This document shows positions 25,664-33,673 of a stretch of 64,000 bases of DNA, in pieces. Numbering within the stretch: the first letter of the stretch is position 1; each line of letters opens with the position of its first letter. Position numbers and translations under genes: made by a program. This DNA is from UBA11540 sp045536425 (GTDB taxonomy: Bacteria > Bacillota > Clostridia > Oscillospirales > Ruminococcaceae): positions 62,001 through 126,000 of the forward strand of contig JAZSNN010000012.1 of the NCBI GenBank assembly GCA_045536425.1, read 5' to 3'. The notes under the pieces are model-generated. The model did not search any database. It was not told where the DNA came from and saw nothing but the letters and a program-made list of their open reading frames with translations.

Positions 25664-26947
25664 ATGGAGAAATTTCTGGTAAACGGAGGAAACCGTCTCA
25701 CAGGCGAGGTCACAATCAGCGGTGCAAAAAATGCTGCTGTTGCCATCCTTCCTGCGACTATCCTCAGCGATGGCGTTTGCACAATAGAAAATTTACCTGA
25801 CATCAGCGATGTCGGGGTGCTTCTTAATATCCTCAGCGAGATGGGCGCCTCTGTCAGAACTATCGACAAAAAGACCGTCGAAATCGACGCTTCACATATA
25901 ATTTCCCCCACAGTGCCCTACGACCTTGCGAAAAAGATGCGTGCGTCCTACTACTTTTTGGGCTCGCTTCTCGGAAAATATTCCAAGGCAAGTGTTTCGA
26001 TGCCCGGTGGTTGCGACTTTGGCGTACGCCCCATCGACCAGCACCTCAAGGGATTTCAGGCGCTTGGCGCCGACTACACCGTAGAGCACGGTATGATACA
26101 CATAAATTCCGATTGTATGATTGGCAATCAGATATCCTTTGACAAGGTCACCGTCGGCGCGACCATCAACGTTATGCTCGCCGCCGTCAGAACACCCGGA
26201 CTCACCATTATGGAAAACTGTGCGCGTGAGCCCCATGTCGTTGACGTCGCAAACTTCTTAAACTCTATGGGCGCTGATATTATGGGCGCAGGTACCGACG
26301 TCATCAAAATCCGCGGTGTAAGCTCCCTGCACGGCGTGACCTATTCCATCATTCCCGACCAGATTGAAGCGGGAACATTTATGGTGGCCGCTGCCGCAAC
26401 GGGCGGAAACGTGCTGATTAAAAACGTAATTCCAAAGCACCTTGAGTCCATAACAAACAAGCTCATTAGAACGGGCGTTACCGTCGAGGAATATGACGAT
26501 GCTGTGCGCGTCTACCGCGAGGGCGAACTGCGTCCTACCGACGTGAAGACAATGCCGCATCCGGGCTTCCCAACCGATATGCAGCCGCAGTTTACCACCC
26601 TCCTCACGCAGTGCGAGGGGACGAGCATTATGACCGAGGGCGTTTGGGACAACCGCTTCAGATACGTTGACGAGCTTTCGAGAATGGGAGCAAAGATTCA
26701 GGTAAACGGCACAGTTGCCCTTGTCGAAGGCAAAACACAGCTCACGGGCGCACCTGTCAGAGCAAGTGACCTCAGAGCAGGTGCCGCAATGGTAATCGCG
26801 GGACTCATCGCAGAGGGCACGACCGAGATTGAAGACATCTACCACATCGAGCGTGGCTATGATGCGATTGTAGAAAAGCTTTGTGCGCTCGGCGCGGATA
26901 TAAAGAAGATAAACACGCCCGACGAAACCTACCGTCAGGCGCTGTAA
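25664..26947 (+). CDS. murA: UDP-N-acetylglucosamine 1-carboxyvinyltransferase
   Basis: 427 residues, the first committed step of peptidoglycan synthesis in the cytoplasm. The substrate-binding SGAKNAAV (Lys22, Asn23) is present, and the catalytic loop PGGCDFGVRPID carries Cys117, the residue modified by fosfomycin. The C-terminal RAGAAMVIAGL motif is intact. A second MurA paralogue elsewhere is common in Firmicutes, so whether this is MurA1 or MurA2 cannot be decided. Confidence 0.96.
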   Translation: MEKFLVNGGNRLTGEVTISGAKNAAVAILPATILSDGVCTIENLPDISDVGVLLNILSEMGASVRTIDKKTVEIDASHIISPTVPYDLAKKMRASYYFLGSLLGKYSKASVSMPGGCDFGVRPIDQHLKGFQALGADYTVEHGMIHINSDCMIGNQISFDKVTVGATINVMLAAVRTPGLTIMENCAREPHVVDVANFLNSMGADIMGAGTDVIKIRGVSSLHGVTYSIIPDQIEAGTFMVAAAATGGNVLIKNVIPKHLESITNKLIRTGVTVEEYDDAVRVYREGELRPTDVKTMPHPGFPTDMQPQFTTLLTQCEGTSIMTEGVWDNRFRYVDELSRMGAKIQVNGTVALVEGKTQLTGAPVRASDLRAGAAMVIAGLIAEGTTEIEDIYHIERGYDAIVEKLCALGADIKKINTPDETYRQAL

Positions 26948-26960
26948 AGGTGGGACAACC

Positions 26961-27443
26961 GTGGTATATGTAAACGTTGTCTGCGTTGGAAAGATGAAAG
27001 AACAGTTTTTAAAAGACGCTTGTGCAGAATATGCAAAGCGTCTTAACGCATTTTCAAAGCTTTCTGTAATAGAGCTCGACGAATTTCGACTTCCCGAAAA
27101 CCCCTCCGACTCGCAGATACAGTCGGCACTTTCCGACGAAGCTCGACGAATTATGACAAAAATCGACAGCGATAGCTTTGTGGTCGCAATGTGCATCGAG
27201 GGCAAGACTGTAAGTTCCGAAAAGCTAGCCGAAAGGATGGCAGAGGTCATAAATTTCGGCACAGGCAAGTTTACCTTTATAATCGGTGGCTCCTGCGGAC
27301 TTTCTGACGAAATAAAGCAGAGAGCGGACTTCAAACTCTCGATGTCCCCAATGACCTTCCCGCACCACCTCGCAAGAGTTATGCTCCTCGAGCAAATCTA
27401 CCGCGCCTTTATGATAAACGCAAACACAAGGTACCATAAATAA
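26961..27443 (+). CDS. rlmH: 23S rRNA (pseudouridine(1915)-N3)-methyltransferase
   Basis: 160 residues, standard length for this SPOUT-class enzyme. Start GTG 26961 has AAAGGTGG just upstream. FIIGGSCGLSDEIK and the C-terminal knot MTFPHHLARVMLLEQIYRAF with NANTRYHK are diagnostic. It methylates pseudouridine 1915 in helix 69. It is co-transcribed with murA and its stop codon lies inside the terminator stem. Confidence 0.96.
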   Translation: MVYVNVVCVGKMKEQFLKDACAEYAKRLNAFSKLSVIELDEFRLPENPSDSQIQSALSDEARRIMTKIDSDSFVVAMCIEGKTVSSEKLAERMAEVINFGTGKFTFIIGGSCGLSDEIKQRADFKLSMSPMTFPHHLARVMLLEQIYRAFMINANTRYHK

Positions 27444-27479
27444 AAAAGCATCAACCTCATTTAAGGTTGATGCTTTTTT
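27442..27479 (+). terminator. Terminator of murA-rlmH
   Basis: AAAAAAGCATCAACCT pairs with AGGTTGATGCTTTTTT, loop of 6 nt. The stem starts within the rlmH stop codon. Confidence 0.93.
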
Positions 27480-27563
27480 AATGCACCGCAGGTGCGATTC
27501 ATGAACAAAAGTTCAATTCATGTGCGAAGCACGATTCATGACACGAAGTGTCGATTCATAGCC
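27480..27563. repeat. Mini-hairpin array 2
   Basis: Directly after the rlmH terminator: GCACC-GCA-GGTGC, GAAC-AAAA-GTTC, GTGC-GAA-GCAC (27522-27532, containing GCGAAGC at 27524-27530) and GACAC-GAA-GTGTC, each joined by GATTCATG or AATTCATG. All linkers point the same way; there is no central flip. Confidence 0.88.
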
Positions 27564-27568
27564 CCACC

Positions 27569-27598
27569 TTGACCAAGACCCCGCTTCTATGTTAATAT
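27569..27598 (+). promoter_or_regulatory. Promoter of the 27618 gene
   Basis: TTGACC (27569-27574), 18-bp spacer, TAATAT (27593-27598), 20 bp before the ATG. Confidence 0.6.
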
Positions 27599-27617
27599 AA
27601 AGAAAAGGAGGCGAGAA

Positions 27618-28409
27618 ATGAAGTTTGTAAAATGTCTTTCGACCTTTGTGACTAGTTGCTTATTGGCGTTTGTGGTTTTATGTGCAGTTTCGGCTATTGC
27701 AACCCAAACGGGAAGGACGTTTGAAAATCTTCTCTTGATGGGCGGAGGAGTTTTCGCTTTCGTCTTCTGCCTCTTGGAAAAGCTTTTCGCAAAGAAACTC
27801 AACCTCACTGCAAAGGGCGTTTTTCTGTTTGGATTGGCTATCCCTTTTGTACTCTCCACAGTATTCTGCATTCTTCCCGAAGCGACACTAAAAACGCTTT
27901 TTGGCGACCCGTGGACGGTGGTTTTGTTTTTCGCCTTTGCGATAATGTTCCTTGTCGGGCTTTTTGTAAAAGGCAAATTAGCTTTGCTCTGCCACCTGTC
28001 CGACAAAACAAATCGGTCGGCGACCGTTTTGAAGTGTCTTGTTTTGGGGCTCGGCAGTCTGTTTTTCGGATATATGTCGTATCAGCTATCATATTCGGTT
28101 TTGTCACTTATTGGCGAACCGCTTGTTTTCTATCCGCTCTTGTTTATGGGGTGCGTTTTGTTTGTTGTCGTCTGCGAACTCACCGAGGAAACGCTCAAAA
28201 CCCGCTTGAACCTCACAAAATGGCAACACTTTTTGGCGGTGTACGTCGTGCCACTCGTCGCTTGTGTGGTTATCATTCTCGTCAACCGCGGTTGGACAAT
28301 AATAAACCACCTCGAAACTATGATAGGTCTCTGTTTTCTTATTGTCTATTTCGTGGTAGCGCTTGTGTACAGATTTTTGAATATGAGCATAAAAAAGCCT
28401 TCCCGCTAG
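27618..28409 (+). CDS. Multi-pass membrane protein of unknown function
   Basis: 263 residues with about eight hydrophobic helices spread over the whole length and short basic loops. The start at 27618 has AAAGGAGG upstream. No catalytic motif or family was recognised. It is a single-gene unit between a promoter at 27569 and the terminator shared with the convergent malic enzyme gene. Confidence 0.78.
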   Translation: MKFVKCLSTFVTSCLLAFVVLCAVSAIATQTGRTFENLLLMGGGVFAFVFCLLEKLFAKKLNLTAKGVFLFGLAIPFVLSTVFCILPEATLKTLFGDPWTVVLFFAFAIMFLVGLFVKGKLALLCHLSDKTNRSATVLKCLVLGLGSLFFGYMSYQLSYSVLSLIGEPLVFYPLLFMGCVLFVVVCELTEETLKTRLNLTKWQHFLAVYVVPLVACVVIILVNRGWTIINHLETMIGLCFLIVYFVVALVYRFLNMSIKKPSR

Positions 28410-28439
28410 TGCCTATACCGTAAAACGATTGTCAAAATT

Positions 28440-28468
28440 AAAAGGACGAGATTATTCTCGTCCTTTTT
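28440..28468. terminator. Bidirectional terminator
   Basis: AAAAGGACGAGA / TCTCGTCCTTTT with a TTAT loop, T-rich on both strands, between the membrane protein gene and the convergent malic enzyme gene. Confidence 0.9.
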
Positions 28469-28494
28469 GCATATATTTTGTCTTTAAGCTAGCG

Positions 28495-29670
28495 TCACGC
28501 TTTTCTTGCAACGCCGCTGTCGATAGCAGCCTTTGCAACTGCCGCAGCAACGGTCTTTCCAACTCGCTCGTCAAAAGCCTTGGGAAGTATGTACTCGGCA
28601 TTCAGTTCCTCGTCGGAAACGAGAGAAGCGATAGCATAGGAAGCCGCCATCTTCATCTCCTCGTTGATGTCCGAAGCGCGAACGTCGAGAGCACCGCGGA
28701 AGATTCCGGGGAACGCGAGAACGTTGTTTATCTGGTTGGGGAAGTCGCTTCTTCCTGTGCCGACAACTGCTGCGCCGCCCTCTTTTGCAAGGTCGGGGGT
28801 GATTTCGGGAACGGGGTTAGCCATCGGGAAGACACAAGCGCCGGGAGCCATTGTGGAAACCATCTCGGGAGTTACACAGCCCGGGGCAGAAACACCGATA
28901 AAGATGTCAGCGCCCTTCATAGCGTCTGCGAGCACACCTGTGACGTTTGTTTTGTTGGTCTTGTTTGCCATCTCAGCTTGAGCGGGATTCATACCCTCAG
29001 CACCCTTGTGGATAACACCGAATCTGTCGCACAAAACGAGGTCGCCGATGCCAAGACGGAGAAGATGCTCGGCAATAGCAATACCTGCAGAGCCCGCGCC
29101 GTTTATAACCGCGCGAACGTTTTTGATGTCCTTTTTAACAACCTTGAGAGCATTGAGAACAGCCGCAGCAACAACGATAGCAGTACCGTGCTGGTCGTCG
29201 TGGAAAACGGGAATGTCGCAGATTTCCTTGAGCTTTCTTTCAATCTCAAAGCATCTCGGAGCGGCAATGTCCTCGAGGTTGATGCCACCGAAAGAGCCGG
29301 AGAGAAGATATACTGTTCTGACTATCTCGTCAACGTCTTTGGATTTGATGCAGAGCGGGAACGCGTCAACGTCTGCAAAAGCCTTGAAGAGTGCGCATTT
29401 GCCTTCCATAACGGGCATACCTGCCTCGGGGCCGATGTCGCCAAGACCGAGAACAGCAGTACCGTCCGTAACAACTGCAACGAGGTTGGAACGACGTGTA
29501 AGGTCATAGGAAAGGTCAACGTCCTTCTGGATTTCAAGACAGGGCTGTGCAACACCGGGGGTGTACGCGGTAGAGAGCTCCATACTGTTTGTAACGGGAA
29601 CTCTGGAAACTACCTCAATCTTGCCCTTCCATTCATAGTGCTTGTCAAGTGCAATTTGTTTGATATCCAT
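28495..29670 (-). CDS. NAD(P)-dependent malic enzyme (oxaloacetate-decarboxylating)
   Basis: 391 residues, the short bacterial form. Malate is oxidised and decarboxylated to pyruvate. YTPGVAQPCLEI, the DGTAVLGLGDIG block, the FHDDQHGTAIVV metal/catalytic motif and the GAGSAGIAIAEHLL dinucleotide fold are visible. It lies 12 bp downstream of a malate dehydrogenase gene on the same strand, so the pair interconverts oxaloacetate, malate and pyruvate. The cofactor preference (NAD or NADP) cannot be read with confidence. Confidence 0.95.
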   Translation of the reverse strand: MDIKQIALDKHYEWKGKIEVVSRVPVTNSMELSTAYTPGVAQPCLEIQKDVDLSYDLTRRSNLVAVVTDGTAVLGLGDIGPEAGMPVMEGKCALFKAFADVDAFPLCIKSKDVDEIVRTVYLLSGSFGGINLEDIAAPRCFEIERKLKEICDIPVFHDDQHGTAIVVAAAVLNALKVVKKDIKNVRAVINGAGSAGIAIAEHLLRLGIGDLVLCDRFGVIHKGAEGMNPAQAEMANKTNKTNVTGVLADAMKGADIFIGVSAPGCVTPEMVSTMAPGACVFPMANPVPEITPDLAKEGGAAVVGTGRSDFPNQINNVLAFPGIFRGALDVRASDINEEMKMAASYAIASLVSDEELNAEYILPKAFDERVGKTVAAAVAKAAIDSGVARKA

Positions 29671-29682
29671 TTTATTTACCTC

Positions 29683-30810
29683 TTAGCTATAAGAACTTTC
29701 TTTGTTTGTAAGCTCGGTTGCCTCTTTGCCGAGGTAGGTTTCAACGTCCATACCAAGATAATTGCAGAGGTCAGCCATCTCAGCGACGGTGTTGATGTTA
29801 ACTGCTATGCCGTTTTCGAGACGGTCAGCCATAGCAAAGATTTCCTTTTCGCCGTGGGTGTAGATTCTCTGGGCACCGATAGCCTTGGGAGACTCTCTGA
29901 GCTCACGAAGGAGTGTGGAAAGGTGCTCTTTTATAGCCTCTGCATCGCCAAAGATTTTGGGGTCGATAGCGATAAAGCCGTGGCAGGTACCGCCCTTGCC
30001 ACCGATGTGTGTGTGGTTAGAGGTAAGACCCATAGAGATGATGGAGCAGAAAATCTCACAGAACATACCGTAGCCGTAGCCCTTGTGGCTTCCGTTCTGC
30101 TCGGTGCTTCCGCCGAGGGGGAGAATTCCGCCGCCTTCTTTGGAAACAATATCCTTGAGAACTCGTCCTGCGTCGGAGCTTTCAGCACCGGTGGAATCGA
30201 TAGCCCATCCTTCGGGAAGGGGCTTTTCAAGCTTGTTGTAGATCTCGAGCTTTCCGCGTGTAACAACGGTTGTGGAAGCGTCGAAGAAGAAGGGATATGG
30301 CTCTGCGGGCATGGAAATAGCAATCGGGTTGGAGCCGAGCATAGCCTTTCTGCCGAATGTGGGAACCATAATAGCCTCGGAGTTTGTCATAGCCATACCG
30401 AGAAGCCCCTCGTCACAAGCCATCTTTGCATAGTAGCCTGCGATACCGAAGTGGTTGGAGTTTCTGACGGTTACGATACCGACACCGCTCTCCTTTGCCT
30501 TCTTGATAGCAACCTTCATAGCCTCGTAGCTGATGAGCTGACCCATACCGTCGTTACCCTCGATAACAGCGGAAACGGGAGTTTCAAAAACAACCTCGGG
30601 CTTTGCCTTGGGATTTATAAGACCCTTTTCGATACCCTTGTGGTATCTAACGAGTCTTTGCATACCGTGTGACTCGATGCCGTAGAGGTCGGAAAGCAGA
30701 AGAACGTCGGTGATAATCTTGCACTCGTCCTCTGAAAAACCGAAGCGCTCAAAGGCGTCACAGCAGAATTTTTTCAGGTTTTCATAGCTGTAGGTGATAT
30801 AAGGGGTCAT
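29683..30810 (-). CDS. Malate/L-lactate dehydrogenase family (Ldh2-type) oxidoreductase, probable malate dehydrogenase
   Basis: 375 residues of the Ldh2/YlbC family, which is unrelated to the Rossmann-type Mdh. GIESHGMQRL, VRNSNHFGIAGYYA (catalytic His region) and GSNPIAISMP are typical. Members oxidise malate, lactate, sulfolactate or ureidoglycolate; co-location with malic enzyme favours malate. The start is taken at complement of 30810 because GGAGG lies 7 nt upstream; an in-frame TTG five codons earlier overlaps that site. Confidence 0.9.
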   Translation of the reverse strand: MTPYITYSYENLKKFCCDAFERFGFSEDECKIITDVLLLSDLYGIESHGMQRLVRYHKGIEKGLINPKAKPEVVFETPVSAVIEGNDGMGQLISYEAMKVAIKKAKESGVGIVTVRNSNHFGIAGYYAKMACDEGLLGMAMTNSEAIMVPTFGRKAMLGSNPIAISMPAEPYPFFFDASTTVVTRGKLEIYNKLEKPLPEGWAIDSTGAESSDAGRVLKDIVSKEGGGILPLGGSTEQNGSHKGYGYGMFCEIFCSIISMGLTSNHTHIGGKGGTCHGFIAIDPKIFGDAEAIKEHLSTLLRELRESPKAIGAQRIYTHGEKEIFAMADRLENGIAVNINTVAEMADLCNYLGMDVETYLGKEATELTNKESSYS

Positions 30811-30842
30811 AGGTCTGTCCTCCAAAAATCAATGTTATCTTT

Positions 30843-30871
30843 ATCATATCAAATTGTACCAAATTTTGCAA
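30843..30871 (-). promoter_or_regulatory. Promoter of the malate genes
   Basis: Minus strand: TTGCAA (30866-30871), 17-bp spacer, TATGAT (30843-30848). Confidence 0.75.
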
Positions 30872-30941
30872 CCGAAGAAGCAAAAAATACTCCGATTTTT
30901 CAAAACGAAAGGCTGAAAAAACATAACATTAAAAAAACCTC

Positions 30942-30970
30942 TTGCAGAGCAAATAAAAATCCTTTATACT
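30942..30970 (+). promoter_or_regulatory. Promoter of the Na/Pi symporter gene
   Basis: TTGCAG (30942-30947), 17-bp spacer, TATACT (30965-30970). Confidence 0.75.
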
Positions 30971-31043
30971 GAAATAGTAAAAGTAAAATGGACAAGGATG
31001 GGCTCGGAGGGCTCCGAGCGAGAAAAACAAAAAGGAGAGAAAT

Positions 31044-32798
31044 ATGAACGCAGTAGTTTTTGGTGTAATCAAGCTTTTGTGCGGTCTCACCTTCTTCCTC
31101 TACGGAATGAACGTAATGAGCTCGGGACTCGAAAAGGTCGCAGGTTCCAAGATGGAGTCGATGCTCAAAAAAATGACATCCAATCCCATCAAAAGTCTTG
31201 TTTTGGGAGCGGGAATTACAATCGCAATACAGTCGTCCTCTGCCGTAACGGTAATGCTCGTCGGTCTTGTAAACTCGGGCGTTATGCAGCTTTCGCAGAC
31301 CGTCGGCGTAATTATGGGCTCCAATATAGGAACCACCCTCACCGCTTGGATTTTGTCCCTTGCGGGTATCGAGAGTGACAACCTTTGGATGAATCTTCTA
31401 AAGCCCGAAAACTTCTCGGCAATACTTGCTTTTGTCGGCATCATAATGCTTATGGTGTCCAAAAAGAAAAAGCGCCGTGACCTTGGAACAATCTTCATCG
31501 GCTTTGCCGTTTTGATGTATGGTATGGAGTTTATGGGCGACGCGGTAAGTCCTCTCAAGGACGTTCCCGTATTCCAGCAGATACTCACAATGTTCGAAAA
31601 CCCCATCTTGGGACTTTTGGTCGGTGCGCTTTTCACCGGTATTATTCAGAGCTCTGCCGCATCGGTCGGTATCCTGCAATCGTTGGCACTCACGGGAAGC
31701 GTCACCTATGGCGTTGCAATCCCGATAATTATGGGACAGAACATCGGTACCTGCGTTACCGCGCTTCTTTCGAGTATCGGCGTTAACAAGAACGCAAAGC
31801 GCGTTTCCGCTATCCATATGAGCTTTAACATCATCGGCTCGGTCTTTGCAATGGTAGTCATCTATGGCATAAATATGCTTTTCCCGCTCGAGTTTTTGAA
31901 GGACACTGTGAGCCCCTTTGCAATAGCGGTCGTGCACAGTATCTTCAACGTAGCGACAACCTTCCTGCTTCTTCCTTTCGCAAAGCTTCTCGTCAAACTT
32001 GCAAACAAGATTATCAAAGACAACGACAAGGAAGAGGTCTTCACCTTCATCGACCAGCGTCTTTTCGCGACACCCTCAATTGCTATTGCAGAATGTAAGA
32101 GCAAGACCACCGAGATGGCAGAAAGAGCGTCTGTTGCGGTTATGAAGTCTATCGGACTTATGACCGAGTTTGACGACACTACCTTTGAAAAGGTCTTCGA
32201 AGAGGAAAACGAACTCGATAACTACGAGGACAAGCTCGGTACAGCGCTCGTCAAACTCGCGGGTACAGACATCTCCGACACCGACAGTAAACAGATTTCG
32301 ATACTTCTCAACACCATCGGCGACTTTGAGCGTATCGGTGACCACTCGATAAATATTGCTTATTCGGCAAAGGGCCTAAAGGACAAAAACCTTGCCTTTT
32401 CTCCCGTAGCACGCAAGGAATTTGAGGTGCTAAATTCAGCGCTTCAGGAAATTCTTGATTTGACCGTTGAGGCGTTTGACAAAAACGATGTCGAAATCGC
32501 GAAGAAGGTCGAGCCTCTTGAGCAGACAATCGATAAGCTCATAGATATAATCAAGGCTCGCCATATCGAACGTCTGAGAGCGGGCGAGTGCACCGTCGAT
32601 GCAGGAATTATCCTCTCCGACGTTGTCACAAACTACGAGCGTGTATCCGACCATTGCTCCAATATCGCTGTTGCCCTCATCGAAATCGACAAAAACGAAT
32701 TCGAGGCTCACGAATACCTGCACGAGCTCAAGGACACTGAAAACGAAGAATTCCGCCGCGAATATAGAGCGTATAAAGAGAAATACAACCTCAACTAA
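31044..32798 (+). CDS. Na/Pi-cotransporter family protein with PhoU-like C-terminal domain
   Basis: 584 residues. The N-terminal half has two related blocks with the QSSS-type motif (TIAIQSSSAVTVMLVG near 55-70, and TGIIQSSAASVGIL near 200-213) and GSNIGTT / GQNIGTC turns, typical of NptA/PNaS transporters. The C-terminal part (about 330-570) is soluble, helical and PhoU-like (GDFERIGDHSINIA; NYERVSDHCSNIA). It should import phosphate with sodium. Start 31044 has AAAGGAGAG upstream. It stands alone. Confidence 0.93.
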   Translation: MNAVVFGVIKLLCGLTFFLYGMNVMSSGLEKVAGSKMESMLKKMTSNPIKSLVLGAGITIAIQSSSAVTVMLVGLVNSGVMQLSQTVGVIMGSNIGTTLTAWILSLAGIESDNLWMNLLKPENFSAILAFVGIIMLMVSKKKKRRDLGTIFIGFAVLMYGMEFMGDAVSPLKDVPVFQQILTMFENPILGLLVGALFTGIIQSSAASVGILQSLALTGSVTYGVAIPIIMGQNIGTCVTALLSSIGVNKNAKRVSAIHMSFNIIGSVFAMVVIYGINMLFPLEFLKDTVSPFAIAVVHSIFNVATTFLLLPFAKLLVKLANKIIKDNDKEEVFTFIDQRLFATPSIAIAECKSKTTEMAERASVAVMKSIGLMTEFDDTTFEKVFEEENELDNYEDKLGTALVKLAGTDISDTDSKQISILLNTIGDFERIGDHSINIAYSAKGLKDKNLAFSPVARKEFEVLNSALQEILDLTVEAFDKNDVEIAKKVEPLEQTIDKLIDIIKARHIERLRAGECTVDAGIILSDVVTNYERVSDHCSNIAVALIEIDKNEFEAHEYLHELKDTENEEFRREYRAYKEKYNLN

Positions 32799-32832
32799 AA
32801 AAAGACCGCTTCCGCTTGGAAGCGGTCTTTTT
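32799..32832 (+). terminator. Terminator of the Na/Pi symporter gene
   Basis: AAAAAGACCGCTTCC / GGAAGCGGTCTTTTT with loop GCTT; 15-bp perfect stem. Confidence 0.93.
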
Positions 32833-32833
32833 C

Positions 32834-32925
32834 ATGCACCGAAGGCGCGATTCATGTTGCGACAGCAACGATTCATGGCACAAGGTGCCGATTCACGAAC
32901 TCGCAGAGTTCAATTCATTATGGGC
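32834..32925. repeat. Mini-hairpin array 3
   Basis: Directly after the preceding terminator: GCACC-GAA-GGCGC, GTTGC-GACA-GCAAC, GGCAC-AAG-GTGCC, GAACTC-GCA-GAGTTC, separated by GATTCATG, GATTCATG and GATTCACG and followed by AATTCATTATG. Linkers all point one way. Confidence 0.87.
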
Positions 32926-32997
32926 ACGCATCGACAACTTTAGGAAAACCCTCGTTATCGCACGTGCCCACTTTACTCTTGCTCTTTCTGTTTGTTT

Positions 32998-33303
32998 TCA
33001 ATACTCAAACATAAACAAATCCTCTATCGCATCGTCTTCTATGCGGAAGGCATCTTGTGCAAACTTTGCTCCCAGACGAAAGCCAAAAGTAAAACTCCTT
33101 TCTTCGCTTTCATACCAAACGGCATCTCTCGCATTTACATAATCTAAAAGCAAACTCCTCTGTTCTTTGGTGAGTTGCTCCATCAGCTTTTGAAAAAGCT
33201 CCTCTGCAATCTGCTCTTGTTCGTTTGATTTCCTGTGTTCGAGAAGGGTTTTATACGGTGGATTTAACCGTCCCCGAAAGAAATTCAAGATAAAATCTGA
33301 CAT
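32998..33303 (-). CDS. Small DUF6809-like protein
   Basis: 101 residues, start at complement of 33303 with AAAGGCGGG upstream. It is helical and charged, ending in a segment with FTFGFRLGAKFAQDAF that resembles DUF6809 proteins, which are frequent near XRE-type genes in clostridial genomes; function unknown. An in-frame ATG 23 codons earlier would run through the palindromic operator and has no ribosome site. It is divergent from the XRE gene. Confidence 0.75.
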   Translation of the reverse strand: MSDFILNFFRGRLNPPYKTLLEHRKSNEQEQIAEELFQKLMEQLTKEQRSLLLDYVNARDAVWYESEERSFTFGFRLGAKFAQDAFRIEDDAIEDLFMFEY

Positions 33304-33348
33304 TTTCGCACCCGCCTTTAAACCAAATATGATGTACACATACATTCT

Positions 33349-33366
33349 AACATCAAATTTGATGTT
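33349..33366. promoter_or_regulatory. 18-bp perfect palindrome, probable operator of the XRE regulator
   Basis: AACATCAAATTTGATGTT is a perfect palindrome in the 114-bp divergent intergenic region. Related half-sites (GATGTAC at 33331-33337; ACATCAA at 33374-33380) flank it. The placement suggests autoregulation of the XRE gene and control of its neighbour. Confidence 0.75.
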
Positions 33367-33393
33367 TGTCAATACATCAATTATGATTTATCA

Positions 33394-33399
33394 TATAAT
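33394..33399 (+). promoter_or_regulatory. -10 box of the XRE gene
   Basis: TATAAT, 18 bp before ATG 33418; no good -35 at 17 bp, so regulator help or a weak promoter is possible. Confidence 0.5.
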
Positions 33400-33417
33400 A
33401 AAGGGGTGTTGATTCAG

Positions 33418-33636
33418 ATGGAATATTACAAGAGAATACGAGAAATTCGTTTAAAAAACAAAGCCACTCAAAAAGATTTTGCCGAATTGTTAGGAACTAC
33501 TCAACAAGCGTATATGAGATACGAAAAAGGTCTACACGAAATGCCGATAAGACGAATTATAACACTATGCAAACACTACAATCTGTCAGCAGATTATGTT
33601 CTAGGTCTTACAGACGAACCGAAGAATCTGCTTTGA
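33418..33636 (+). CDS. XRE-family helix-turn-helix regulator
   Basis: 72 residues that are almost entirely the Cro/C1 HTH fold: IREIRLKNKATQKDFAELLG, TTQQAYMRYEKGLHEMPIRR, YNLSADYVLGLTDE. ATG 33418 is 11 nt after GGGG in AAGGGGTG; alternative GTG 33406 and TTG 33409 fall inside that site. It should bind the adjacent 18-bp palindrome. Base composition is more AT-rich than in the flanking genes, consistent with a small acquired cassette. Confidence 0.9.
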   Translation: MEYYKRIREIRLKNKATQKDFAELLGTTQQAYMRYEKGLHEMPIRRIITLCKHYNLSADYVLGLTDEPKNLL

Positions 33637-33673
33637 TTGTGTATAATATTAAAAAACGATTTGGGAGAATTTT

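Noticed and set aside
28429..30672. A 747-codon plus-strand open frame over the malate genes
   Set aside because: Antisense to two clearly recognisable enzymes on the minus strand; no domain of its own.
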